DNA of 64,000 nt. Source: Chloroflexota bacterium. Its GTDB lineage: Bacteria; Chloroflexota; Dehalococcoidia; Lucifugimonadales; Lucifugimonadaceae. The translations under genes were made by a program, and so were the position numbers. The stretch is taken from the NCBI GenBank assembly GCA_002730555.1, contig PCAM01000021.1, positions 97,676 to 161,675 of the forward strand, written 5' to 3'. Positions within the stretch are counted from its first letter, which is position 1, and each line of letters opens with the position of its first letter. This document shows, in pieces, positions 1-7,503 of the stretch. The notes under the pieces were generated by a model. The model was not told where the DNA came from, did not search any database, and saw nothing but the letters and a program-made list of their open reading frames with translations.

Positions 1-1090
1 CACCGGTCAGCCCGGAGAGCGTCAGGCGCATGTCCTCTATCGGGCCCGGCAGCGCCAGATCGTCCATCTTTGACTTGATAGAAAACAGGGCTTTAGTCCG
101 AGACCCGGCCGGCTCTTTGAACGCCACCCGAATCGTCCAGGGCGGCCGTCGTAGCACACCCGCCTCCAGCTTCGCCTCGCGTGCGTAGCGGCGTGCGAGC
201 TGCGGGCGGTTGTACGCCCGGGATAAGAGGCTTTCGATCGCCGGGAGGATCATCGCCATGCTGACCGTGGCGTCCGGGAACTCCAGATATTCCGAAACGG
301 CCTCTTCCGTCCGACGCGCCACCAGAGGCCGCTGGTCGATGCCGTTCGACAGGTCCGACACCAGCGTCCCGTCGCCGCCGAACTGCGCCTGCATAGCGCC
401 CGGCGGCAGCGCTGCGATGTCACCCATCGTGTGCAACCCGAACCCGTGAAGCCGGGTGATCAGCCTGAAATCGACCGGCAACAGCTCGACCGGGAGTTTC
501 GCCAGGAACCGGCCCGGCTCGCCCGTTATCTTGAGGCCGCGCCCGGGTGAACTGGCCGATGCTGCGATGTAGGCCAGCCACTTGTTTTCGCCGACGCCGA
601 TGCGGGCGTCGAACTGGTTCACAGCGTTGGACAGCGCCCGGACCACCTGTGCATCGTCCCCGTACAGCCGCTCAAGCCCCCAGATGCCGACGTATGCACG
701 CCCGAGCCCGTAACTTTCAGCGCTTTCGGTGTCGGGCTCGACGTCCGGACAGCGCGCCTCCAGCGCTGTCAAAACCTCTGCGAAGATGCGCCGGTACAGG
801 GGAATATCCGGCTCCAGCAGCGTCACATCTTTGCGTGCGTCTGCCAGAGCCTCGCTGAGCGGCATGCCCCTGGTAAATTTCTGACTGGATGTCCCGGAAG
901 ATTTTTGGCCCAATTCCGGCGACCAATCGAGGACGAATTGCGCCCCTTTGCCTACGTTCGCACCGCTTTCACCCACGATGATCACTGGACGGTCGGCCAG
1001 CTCAGGCCGGCGGAGCGACTCCACCTGCCACATGAAGTTGGGGATGTGGATGCATGCGACCGCGGCGCGCTTTCCGTCGAGTGTCGGCAT
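1..1090 (-). CDS. ImuB-like Y-family DNA polymerase, catalytically degenerate (3' end outside window)
   Basis: The minus-strand reading frame stays open from the ATG at 1090 to the window edge (363 codons, no stop). The N-terminus (AAVACIHIPNFMWQVES) matches the start of DinB/ImuB palm domains, but the first metal-binding Asp (DMD/DFD in DinB) is replaced by His, and the SxDE motif of active polymerases is not recognisable: the equivalent stretch reads YGLGRAYVGIWGLERLYG. A helix-hairpin-helix-like stretch (LHGFGLHTMGDIAALP) follows at about residues 215-230. Loss of the acidic residues is typical of ImuB, the non-catalytic partner of the DnaE2 mutasome in SOS mutagenesis. The start overlaps the stop of the upstream DUF72 gene (TAATG), so translation is probably coupled. 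A LexA-like palindrome lies upstream of the pair. The family call is firm; the ImuB role is inferred, since ImuA and DnaE2 are not visible. Confidence 0.8.
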   Translation of the reverse strand, partial: MPTLDGKRAAVACIHIPNFMWQVESLRRPELADRPVIIVGESGANVGKGAQFVLDWSPELGQKSSGTSSQKFTRGMPLSEALADARKDVTLLEPDIPLYRRIFAEVLTALEARCPDVEPDTESAESYGLGRAYVGIWGLERLYGDDAQVVRALSNAVNQFDARIGVGENKWLAYIAASASSPGRGLKITGEPGRFLAKLPVELLPVDFRLITRLHGFGLHTMGDIAALPPGAMQAQFGGDGTLVSDLSNGIDQRPLVARRTEEAVSEYLEFPDATVSMAMILPAIESLLSRAYNRPQLARRYAREAKLEAGVLRRPPWTIRVAFKEPAGSRTKALFSIKSKMDDLALPGPIEDMRLTLSGLTG

Positions 1091-1773
1091 TAGAGCAACC
1101 AGCCCTGTACTGCCGCTCCATCATCAGAGGGCGCCGAGCGCCGGGGCGAAGCTGCTTGGCCCACACGCGGGTACCCGGCCTGCAGAGAAGGAGATATCGA
1201 TATATCCCCCGGTCGGGCGATGAGGTTCGTCGTGACCGCACCGACACCGGCCCGCTCCAGCGATTCAAAGAGGCCAGAACCGTACCCAGGGCCATGCAAG
1301 GCAGGAGCGCACGCCTCAAGGAAGAAACGCGTCTCGCTTACAGGGAGGTTGGACATCCACTGCGAGAGCTCCGGCAACCGATCGGGACCGAACCACGGCG
1401 GGATCTGTATGAGCACAGCGCCGAGAGAGCCCCCAAGCTCGCTCACAGCGCTGAGGAAAGAGGGCAGTTCAGGAGCCGAACTTGTCAGGTCGGGCTCATG
1501 CGTGATCTGGCGTGGCATCTTTACCGCGAAGATGAAACCGCTTGGAACCGACCCGCGCCACGTGCGCACGGTTGAGTGCGATGGGATGCCGTAGAAAGTG
1601 CGATTGACCTCTACGGCATTAAAGACGCGTGCATACCAGGACAGCCTTCCGCTGGTCGAAAAACCCTTCGGATAGGCCAGCCGACGCCAGTCAGGCCCGG
1701 TCCATCCCTGGGGCCCGATAAGCGCCACCCCGCCGTCTTGCCCCTGTCGTTTGTTCCCCTGCTGTGCAGTCAC
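1090..1773 (-). CDS. DUF72 (YecE-like) family protein
   Basis: This 227-residue protein carries the DUF72 hallmarks: a glycine/tryptophan start (GPQGWTGPDWR), the FNAVEVNRTFYGIPS block, and the FAVKMPRQITHE block. DUF72 proteins have a TIM-barrel-like fold and no settled biochemical role. The last 40 residues do not match the usual C-terminal YVRLHG-type motif, so the C-terminus may be diverged or shortened. The start is a GTG at 1773, preceded by a purine-rich GGGGGCGG. The stop codon overlaps the ATG of the ImuB-like gene, giving a two-gene unit that probably continues past the left edge. The LexA-like palindrome 53 bases upstream suggests induction by DNA damage. Confidence 0.85.
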   Translation of the reverse strand: MTAQQGNKRQGQDGGVALIGPQGWTGPDWRRLAYPKGFSTSGRLSWYARVFNAVEVNRTFYGIPSHSTVRTWRGSVPSGFIFAVKMPRQITHEPDLTSSAPELPSFLSAVSELGGSLGAVLIQIPPWFGPDRLPELSQWMSNLPVSETRFFLEACAPALHGPGYGSGLFESLERAGVGAVTTNLIARPGDISISPSLQAGYPRVGQAASPRRSAPSDDGAAVQGWLL

Positions 1774-1825
1774 TCCGCCCCCAGAGTTGCTTGGAGCGGT
1801 ACGTTCGCCGACACCGCTTAGAACA

Positions 1826-1847
1826 TATTAGAACAATTGTTCTAATA
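1826..1847. promoter_or_regulatory. LexA/SOS-box-like 22-bp perfect palindrome
   Basis: The core GAACAATTGTTC (1831-1842) extends to a perfect 22-bp inverted repeat with A/T-rich flanks. It matches the GAAC-N4-GTTC consensus of Gram-positive-type LexA operators. A further GAAC half-site lies at 1821-1824. It sits just upstream of the GTG start (1773) of the DUF72/ImuB-like operon, where an operator would overlap the promoter. Binding by LexA is inferred; no lexA gene is in the window. Confidence 0.75.
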
Positions 1848-1860
1848 GTCAATTACAGTG

Positions 1861-1960
1861 TGACGGTCTGCTTGTGCCGCGTTCATTTTGTGCGAGAAGG
1901 CAACTCTGTCATTCTGGGCCAAAAGCGGAGAAGCTCCCGGCTTTCCGTCCATCCGAATGT
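1861..1960 (+). repeat. ~100-bp dispersed repeat, copy 1
   Basis: This stretch is about 85% identical to the reverse complement of 5523-5616. Shared blocks include GAGAAGGCAACTCTGTCATT and CTTTCCGTCCATCCGAATGT. It lies between the SOS palindrome and the DUF2461 stop. The second copy abuts the start of a broken GIY-YIG nuclease gene. Confidence 0.85.
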
Positions 1961-1976
1961 CCTTCGGCACAAACCC

Positions 1977-2666
1977 TTAAAAGCTCAACCCTATCGTCTC
2001 CGACAGGTACTCCACCATCGGCGATACGCCGTAACAGGCGTCTGTGTACTCGTCGATGAAGTTCGGGGAGCAGATCTCTTCATCTGTGAAGTGCGACCAG
2101 GCGATGAAGTCCTTGCGCTTGATCTCGTCGATCGCCGGGTGTTCCGGGTCGAAGCCACGGGGTGCACGTACCAGCGACTCTCCGGTGACCTCCCATCGGC
2201 GTTTGAACTCGCCGCCGGAGGTGGAGTCACGCCATTTGGACGGGCTTGCGGCGATCGCTCCTCGCACCTTCGCCAGCTCATCGCGTCCAGGCTTCCACAT
2301 CCCCGCCGCTGCGCCGGAACCTCCCGGCTCAAGGTGGAGGTAGAACCCCGGCGCGTGGGCGTCCCTCGCCTGCTCGTGCCGGAACTGTATCCCGGCGTTC
2401 GTTTTGTACGGGCTCTTGTCCTTGGAGAACCGGACATCTCGGTGGATGCGGAACATCGATCCACCGGACGGCCTCGGATCTGCGTTGAAGAAAAAGCTGA
2501 TCCCGGACAGCCGCGGCGCGAAATCGGCGACGAACTTGAGTACGGGATCGCGTACATCTCGCAGGTAGCGTTCCCGGTTCTCGTTAAACCATTCACGGTC
2601 GTTATTCAGCGCCAGCTCGCCGAAGAAATCGAAGAGGGCTGGAGTGAAGTGAGGTTCGCCTGTCAT
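1977..2666 (-). CDS. DUF2461 family protein
   Basis: The 229-residue product matches the DUF2461 (TIGR02453) pattern: FTPALFDFFGELALNNDREWF at the N-terminus, FRIHRDVRFSKDKSPYKTN in the middle, and the GFYLHLEPGG block. Length is normal for the family. Function is unknown. The reading frame stays open upstream to 2867, but only the ATG at 2666 gives the expected family start; the extension has no family match. No strong Shine-Dalgarno is visible. It stands alone between repeats. Confidence 0.88.
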   Translation of the reverse strand: MTGEPHFTPALFDFFGELALNNDREWFNENRERYLRDVRDPVLKFVADFAPRLSGISFFFNADPRPSGGSMFRIHRDVRFSKDKSPYKTNAGIQFRHEQARDAHAPGFYLHLEPGGSGAAAGMWKPGRDELAKVRGAIAASPSKWRDSTSGGEFKRRWEVTGESLVRAPRGFDPEHPAIDEIKRKDFIAWSHFTDEEICSPNFIDEYTDACYGVSPMVEYLSETIGLSF

Positions 2667-2742
2667 ATCGGCAGTGTAAACAAGGGGGACGGTACACTCT
2701 GCCGTGCGAGCAAATGGAGTTCGCTTGGAGGGGGAGGTACCC

Positions 2743-3021
2743 GTGGCATGGCGGAACCCGATGCAACAGGCGATCACATGGTATCGAGTTGCTGCCGGGT
2801 ATGCCGAGAGCACTGCCGCTATGGCAAACGTCATCGAACGGCTGGCGCTGGGAGTCATGGGCATCATGCCCGGAGCGAAAGCCCTGGATGTGGGAGAAAC
2901 GGGCGTGGGTAATCAGCCGGATTGTTGGAGGCCGATGGTTCGACCTCTCTCACCCCAACCTTCTCCCACCGGGAGAGGGAGCAAGTGCATGCGGGACAAG
3001 AGCACTGCTATGTCATCCTGA
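2743..3021 (+). CDS. Small hypothetical protein; C-terminus encoded by intergenic repeats
   Basis: A GTG at 2743 is preceded by a strong GGAGGGGGAGG. The first ~55 residues (WRNPMQQAITWYRVAAGYAE followed by a small-residue helix and GVMGIMPGAK) look protein-like. The last ~35 residues are read through two repeat elements (2947-2983 and 3011-3038), so the original C-terminus was probably lost or overwritten. Not recognised. It could be a real small helical protein or a truncated gene. Confidence 0.35.
   Translation: MAWRNPMQQAITWYRVAAGYAESTAAMANVIERLALGVMGIMPGAKALDVGETGVGNQPDCWRPMVRPLSPQPSPTGRGSKCMRDKSTAMSS
2947..2983. repeat. CTCACCCC...CTCCC/GGGAG palindromic repeat
   Basis: Contains CACCCCAACCTTCTCCCACC followed by GGGAGAGGGAG, forming a small hairpin. 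Related elements occur at 20428-20492, 31129-31170, 34757-34798, 40457-40499 and 40634-40692. Confidence 0.7.
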
Positions 3022-3038
3022 GCGTAGTCGAGGGACCT
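3011..3038 (+). repeat. TGTCATCCTGAGCGTAGTCGAGGGACC-type dispersed repeat
   Basis: This short motif belongs to a widespread class of intergenic bacterial repeats. Related, partly inverted copies are seen at 17661-17691, 17781-17810, 31062-31110, 40541-40573, 55132-55174 and 61926-61994. Confidence 0.65.
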
Positions 3039-3270
3039 TAATCTCGCCAATGAGACCTGCCAGATGAGGATGGAATCGAATGGCAGAACAACGGACCTGG
3101 ATGCAATTGGGCCGTATTGGATTCGCTATGCAATTCTGGTGGATTAAGCGCCGGTACGGCGCTAGACTGCGCGGCGTCGGCTCGGTGTGATCATCAGGGG
3201 ATTTGGGGATCGCAATCTCGTGTGCCGATACACAACGGTGCCCGGTACATAACTTTCAAGGAGCGACTCG

Positions 3271-4419
3271 ATGGCACAGCCCGGCTGGGGAGATATCTAC
3301 GACGAGCTCGGCGCCACGCCCGTCATCAACGCCATAGGTTCGGTGACGCTGCTCGGCGGATCGCAGACATCTCCTACCGTCAGGGACGCCATGGAGCGCG
3401 CCAACGGGGCTTACGTCCCACTGGCCGAACTTGAGGACAAGGCAGGCGGGCTGATCGCCGACATGCTGGGCGTTGAGTCCGCCTACATCACATCGGGCGC
3501 GGCCTCCGCACTGGTTCTGTCTACTGCCGCAGCCATGGCGCGGGACAACGACGATTTCGTCGCACAGCTTCCGGACACGACCGGGATGGCGAACGAGATT
3601 CTCATCCAGAAGAAGCAGCGCTATCACTACGACCGCACGCTGAACTTCGCAGGGGCGAAGTTGATCGAATACGGAACGGACCAGGGCACTTCTGAGGAAG
3701 ACTTGGAAGCGGCGATCAGCGGCAACACCGCTGCGCTCCACTACGTCGCTAACGAGAAGATCAAAGACCCGACCGTGCTCACCATAGAGCAGGTGATCGC
3801 CATCGCAAAGAACCACTCTCTGCCGGTGATCGTTGATGCAGCAGGGCAGGTGTACCCGACGGAGAACATGAGCAAGTACGCTAAGCTTGGTGCAGACATG
3901 GTGGCCTACGGGACCAAGTACATCGGCACGCCGCACTCGGCAGGCATGGTCGTCGGCTCAAAGACCTGGATCGACCGCGTCCGCCTGAACAGCTTCATCT
4001 CGTTTGAAGAGCGACGCGTTCGCGGCATCGGCCGGCCGCAGAAGATCGATCGGCAGGAGATCGTCGGCGTTGCGGCTGCGGTGCGTGAGTGGCTGACGAT
4101 GAACCATGAAGAACGCATCGCCAAACTGGATGTCAAGTTGACGCACATCGAGCGCGCAATCACCGAGATCCCCGGCGTGAAGGTCGAGGCCGACCGTGAC
4201 CCGACCGGCGCATCGGTGTTCAACCTTTTCCTGACCATCGATGAGAAAGTCACCGGCATTTCTGAAGATGAAGTGGTCGCCCGCCTCAAGGACGGCGATC
4301 CGCCGATCTGGACCCGGGTGAACCCGTATTTCGGCGGCATGCAGGTCGGCATGGTCGGGCTGAACGACGGCGAGGAACAGGTGGTGGCGGAGCGACTGGC
4401 GGCGGCGTTGCAGGGTTAA
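3271..4419 (+). CDS. SelA-like / D-glucosaminate-6-phosphate ammonia-lyase-like PLP enzyme
   Basis: This 382-residue fold-type I PLP protein belongs to the SelA/DgaE branch. It shows the N-terminal PVINAIGSVTLLGGS block, the ITSGAASAL cofactor loop (residues ~74-82), the PLP-pairing Asp in VIVDAAGQ (about D189), and the Schiff-base Lys in YGTKYIGTPHSAG (about K216). SelA itself makes selenocysteinyl-tRNA; SelA-like paralogues of this length are usually ammonia-lyases or aldolases acting on amino sugar acids or hydroxyamino acids. No selenocysteine genes are nearby, so a catabolic role is more likely. AAGGAG lies 6-11 bases upstream of the ATG. It is preceded by about 250 bases of non-coding DNA with repeats. 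Confidence 0.82.
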   Translation: MAQPGWGDIYDELGATPVINAIGSVTLLGGSQTSPTVRDAMERANGAYVPLAELEDKAGGLIADMLGVESAYITSGAASALVLSTAAAMARDNDDFVAQLPDTTGMANEILIQKKQRYHYDRTLNFAGAKLIEYGTDQGTSEEDLEAAISGNTAALHYVANEKIKDPTVLTIEQVIAIAKNHSLPVIVDAAGQVYPTENMSKYAKLGADMVAYGTKYIGTPHSAGMVVGSKTWIDRVRLNSFISFEERRVRGIGRPQKIDRQEIVGVAAAVREWLTMNHEERIAKLDVKLTHIERAITEIPGVKVEADRDPTGASVFNLFLTIDEKVTGISEDEVVARLKDGDPPIWTRVNPYFGGMQVGMVGLNDGEEQVVAERLAAALQG

Positions 4420-4638
4420 CGGTGGAATGAATTTCGCGGCAGCCAGCGAGAGTGAACGCCGGACGCAGTGCGCGCACATCCCACGGTCCGGTCATTTCTG
4501 AAAGTCAGGAGTATTGAGCGGGTACGAAGACTGGTAGCCAGATCGGGATATACCTCGTGTCTGGGGGGGGGCGATGTCCTGAGTCACGGGACTCTCGAAC
4601 GAGAGCGACGTGCGTACACGCATCTCTTGTGCGAAGGA

Positions 4639-5055
4639 TCAGGTAACCGGTCGCTGCCATCCGCCCAGCAGGTCACGTGTGAGCTGCTCCATGACGCGTG
4701 ACAAATTGGCGTAGGTCACTATCCCGACCATCGTCCCGGATTCGTCAACGACCGGTAGCCGACTGACGCCGCGCTCGGCCATCACGCGTGCCGCATCCAC
4801 GGCCTCCATGTCGACGCGCCCGCTGTGCACGGGGCTGCTCATGTGCCTGAAGACGGGGCAATCGTGTGGATCATGGCCGGCGCCGATACAACCCGAGATC
4901 ATGTCCCAGGTCGTGAGAATCCCCTCGACGGAGTCTTCACGCATCACCACAAGCGAACCAACGCTGAGCTCGCGCATCTGGGCAGCCGCGTTTACGATCG
5001 ATTGTTCCGATCCGATCGTGTACACCGTGCTGGTCATCAGATCTCTGAGCTTCAT
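4639..5055 (-). CDS. Tandem CBS-domain protein
   Basis: The 138-residue product has two CBS motifs: LMTSTVYTIGSEQSIVNAAA...VGSLVV...GILTTWD and MSSPVHSGRVDMEAVDAARVMAE...SRLPVVD...GIVTYANLSR. Stand-alone CBS pairs bind adenine nucleotides and act as regulatory modules. Between them is a His/Cys-rich insert (GAGHDPHDCPVFRHM) that could bind a metal. The ATG at 5055 has a consensus GAGGAGGT upstream. No partner gene is adjacent. Confidence 0.88.
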   Translation of the reverse strand: MKLRDLMTSTVYTIGSEQSIVNAAAQMRELSVGSLVVMREDSVEGILTTWDMISGCIGAGHDPHDCPVFRHMSSPVHSGRVDMEAVDAARVMAERGVSRLPVVDESGTMVGIVTYANLSRVMEQLTRDLLGGWQRPVT

Positions 5056-5122
5056 CGGCCTGACCTCCTCGTCGGGGCATGCGCGCCGGGCGAGCCTCGC
5101 CCCTCCATTCTAGCGGTGACCG

Positions 5123-5526
5123 TCAGTCTCTTCTTGACCCGCCGTCACGCTGCCCGCCGGCGGGGTGTTCGAACCTCCGTCTTCCTGAGTCGGAAACGAA
5201 GAGCCTGTCCTGAGCTTGACTCAGGAATCTCCCGGGTAATCCCCACTCCGACGACAGATCTCTCCATCCAGGGTTGTCTGCCTCTATTAGCTCAACCTTC
5301 CGAATCCAGTTCCAGGTTTTGATCTGCTTCTCGACCGCCAGAGCAACTGACACTTCATCCGTCTCGTCGAACCAGGCGAGTCGGTCGGCGTTGTAGCGCG
5401 CCGAAAAGTCACGCTCCGTATTCGTCGGTGTTGCGTTAACCGACGTTCAAGGTCGTTCGTTACGCCGGTGTACGGCACTTTGGAACGACCGGTGAGGATG
5501 TAATCGTAGTAGCTGCGAGAGCACAT
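5123..5526 (-). pseudogene. Frameshifted GIY-YIG nuclease (YhbQ-like), repeat-bracketed
   Basis: The N-terminal part (SYYDYILTGRS...YTGVTNDLERRLTQHRR) is encoded in one frame from 5526. The rest (DFSARYNADRLAWFDETDEV...EKQIKTW...NPGWRDLSSEWG) is in another frame, with the shift near 5430-5440. Joined, they give a standard ~90-residue GIY-YIG protein. The first Tyr of the motif is followed by Asp-Tyr-Ile-Leu, close to the usual YVYIL. The second-frame tail after WRDLSSEWG is read from repeat DNA (GLPGRFLSQAQDR). The gene start abuts a ~100-bp repeat and both sides carry a near-identical 16-mer. A sequencing indel is an alternative to true decay. Confidence 0.75.
5223..5238 (+). repeat. Flanking 16-mer, left of GIY-YIG gene
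   Basis: AGGAATCTCCCGGGTA here matches AGGGATCTCCCGGGTA at 5676-5691 in 15 of 16 positions and in the same orientation. Together they bracket the broken GIY-YIG gene. Both are preceded by CCTGAGT/CCTGAGC sequences with dyad symmetry. Confidence 0.7.
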
Positions 5527-5616
5527 TCGGATGGACGGAAAGTCGGGAGTTTCTTCGCTTCCGGCTCAGAATGACAGAGTTGCCTTCTCGAACAAGATGA
5601 ACGTGGCACACCGTCA
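5523..5616 (-). repeat. ~100-bp dispersed repeat, copy 2 (inverted)
   Basis: Reverse complement of the element at 1861-1960, with small indels. Its end, CCATCCGAATG, supplies the ATG that begins the GIY-YIG reading frame at 5526. Confidence 0.85.
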
Positions 5617-5675
5617 GCCCTTCAAAACGCCGAATGGTGGCAGCGACACCCCTTTGTAATCCTGAGTAGGAAACT

Positions 5676-5691
5676 AGGGATCTCCCGGGTA
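5676..5691 (+). repeat. Flanking 16-mer, right of GIY-YIG gene
   Basis: AGGGATCTCCCGGGTA is the partner of the 16-mer at 5223-5238. The ~470 bp between them contain the GIY-YIG pseudogene and one ~100-bp repeat. Confidence 0.7.
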
Positions 5692-5751
5692 TACAGTTAC
5701 GCCCAATCAACTGAGCAACATAGGCACGAAGACTGGACGGGGAGGCGCATT

Positions 5752-6549
5752 TTGGATCTCGAACTCAACGGAAAAACGGCAGTGATAACCGGCGGCAGCC
5801 GTGGGATCGGCAAGGCCATCGCACGCGAACTGGCGCTAGAAGGCGTTGACGTGGTGATCGCTTCCCGTGGTGAAGAGGCCCTTGAAGCGACGGCCTCCGA
5901 GCTTGCCGCGGAGACCGGTCGTCGCATCATCCCGATAACAGTGGATACCGGCAACGACACGTCTGTAAAGGCGATGGTGGCGCAGGCCAACGAGGCGCTG
6001 GGGCACATCGACATCCTGGTCAACAACGCTGCCGTCGTAGGCGGAGGACCGGTTCCTACCCTCTCCGAGATCACGAAGGATCATCTCTGGGCTGACATGA
6101 ACGTCAAAGTCATGGGTTACCTCCGCTGCGCACAGGCGGTCGCTCCGCTCATGCAGGCGCGCCAGTGGGGTCGCATCATCAACATATCCGGCATGGCGGC
6201 CCGGAACGCCGGTTCGACCATCGGCAGCATGCGGAACGTATCGGTGGTGGCGATGACAAAGAACCTGGCCAACCTCCTCGGCCCGGACGGAATCAATGTG
6301 ACCGTCGTTCACCCGGGGGCGACGAGGACGGAGCGGACCAAGGAAATCGTTTCGAATCGCGCTTCGGCCGAGGGCATATCGGAGGCGGAGATAGACGCAC
6401 AACTGGACGGTGGCAACTCGATCAAACACATGGTTGATGCGCGAGAGATCGCCTACGTCGTCACGTTCCTGGCCTCTCCCAGGTCGATTTCCATCAACGG
6501 CGACGTCATCGCCGCAGCCGGTGGCCTTGGACCGGCGATCCACTACTAA
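5752..6549 (+). CDS. SDR-family protein lacking the catalytic Tyr/Lys
   Basis: The 265-residue protein has the classical SDR cofactor motif TGGSRGIGKAIA (about residues 13-24), NNAAVVGG (about 91-98) and the Ser-bearing INISG (about 143-147). Where YxxxK should stand, the sequence reads GSMRNVSVVAMTKNLA: aligning on VVAMTKNLA puts Gly and Asn at the Tyr and Lys positions. The Rossmann fold is intact but normal hydride-transfer chemistry is doubtful; it may be a binding or atypical member. The start is a TTG at 5752 preceded by GGGGAGG. RpiB follows after 42 bases on the same strand, suggesting co-transcription. Confidence 0.85.
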   Translation: MDLELNGKTAVITGGSRGIGKAIARELALEGVDVVIASRGEEALEATASELAAETGRRIIPITVDTGNDTSVKAMVAQANEALGHIDILVNNAAVVGGGPVPTLSEITKDHLWADMNVKVMGYLRCAQAVAPLMQARQWGRIINISGMAARNAGSTIGSMRNVSVVAMTKNLANLLGPDGINVTVVHPGATRTERTKEIVSNRASAEGISEAEIDAQLDGGNSIKHMVDAREIAYVVTFLASPRSISINGDVIAAAGGLGPAIHY

Positions 6550-6591
6550 TTGTGACCCTGCCTGAATGCTCAGAGAAAGAGAGACTCCTAA

Positions 6592-7053
6592 ATGCGGATC
6601 GCGATAGGAGGAGATCACTCCGGGTTCCCGATGAAGGGGCCGGTGGTCGATCTGCTCCGTTCCTGGGGCCATGAGGTGACCGACCACGGCACAGACAGCA
6701 CCGAGCCGGTCGACTTCCCGGACATAGCGCGGCTTGTGTGCGGTGACGTTAAGGCGGGCAGGGTGGAGCGCGGCATCATGGTGTGCGGGACCGGCGTCGG
6801 TGCCGCTATCGCCGCCAACAAGATCCCGGGCATCCGCGCCACTTTGAGCCACGACACATACTCGGCGCACCAGGGGGTTGAGCACGATGACGTGAACGTG
6901 CTCTGCCTCGGGGTGCAGATCATAGGTCTGAACCTGGCGGAAGAGGTTTTGAGAGCGTTCCTGGGTGCCAGATTCAGCACCGAAGAGCACTTCCGCAGGC
7001 GGGTGGAGAAGCTGGGCGAGTTGGAGCGTGACGCGGCGCGTGAGCTGGGCTAA
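6592..7053 (+). CDS. rpiB: RpiB/LacAB-family sugar-phosphate isomerase
   Basis: This 153-residue protein starts with IAIGGDHSGFPMK and carries the VCGTGVGAAIAANKIPGIRA block with the catalytic Cys, and SHDTYSAHQGVEHDDVNVLCLG. This is the RpiB pattern and normal length. RpiB interconverts ribose-5-phosphate and ribulose-5-phosphate; relatives act on allose-, galactose- or erythrose-phosphates. Placement directly after an SDR leaves open a role in rare sugar catabolism rather than the pentose phosphate pathway. Confidence 0.92.
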   Translation: MRIAIGGDHSGFPMKGPVVDLLRSWGHEVTDHGTDSTEPVDFPDIARLVCGDVKAGRVERGIMVCGTGVGAAIAANKIPGIRATLSHDTYSAHQGVEHDDVNVLCLGVQIIGLNLAEEVLRAFLGARFSTEEHFRRRVEKLGELERDAARELG

Positions 7054-7058
7054 ACGGC

Positions 7059-7250
7059 CTATTCGACTACCGGTAGCGCCTGCAGATAGGCGACCAGATC
7101 GTCGATCTCGGTGTCGTTCAAATCGTCTGCCACCGCGTGAGTTGTGCCGGTCCGCAGCACTCTCCTCCCATCATCCTGGTCGCGATCGTCGGACCCGCCG
7201 GAACACGCAACGATCAGGGCCAGAATCCCCATCACCCCGACGCGCAGCAT
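7059..7250 (-). CDS. Small lipoprotein with cytochrome c-like C-terminal helix
   Basis: From the ATG at 7250 the product is ~63 residues. It has a signal sequence ending in the lipobox LIVAC-SGG, a short acidic linker, and a C-terminal LNDTEIDDLVAYLQALP stretch typical of the last helix of class I cytochrome c. The haem motif CXXCH and methionine ligand are missing. It is most simply an internally deleted cytochrome c lipoprotein. It is convergent with rpiB, six bases from its stop. Confidence 0.5.
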   Translation of the reverse strand: MLRVGVMGILALIVACSGGSDDRDQDDGRRVLRTGTTHAVADDLNDTEIDDLVAYLQALPVVE

Positions 7251-7503
7251 CAATATCAGACCGCTGGTGTAGTGCCAACGGACGGCAACGAGAAATTTGT
7301 CGTTATGAACAGCCATGTCAACAACTTGCAAAGCCGGGGGGGAATAACGAATCGCGGTAATCACCTTTCGGGTTGCGCAAACCACCGATGGCCGTGCTCG
7401 GTCCGCGTGCGACGCCATTCGTACTCTCCGGAACGTGGCGCTACCCTGTCACGGAACGGCACCCCAAAATAATCACCCGGCAGCGTTCAGGAGTTGCGGT
7501 CAA

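Noticed and set aside
1764..2912. 382-codon open frame on the plus strand
   Set aside because: It is antisense to the DUF2461 gene and the repeat; its translation has no recognisable motif and is Arg-rich, as expected from a shadow frame.
4563..4572. Run of G residues as a possible phase-variable tract
   Set aside because: It is not inside or just upstream of a recognisable gene.
5836..6990. 384-codon open frame on the minus strand
   Set aside because: It lies opposite the SDR and rpiB genes, both with clear family motifs, and its translation resembles neither protein families nor usual composition.
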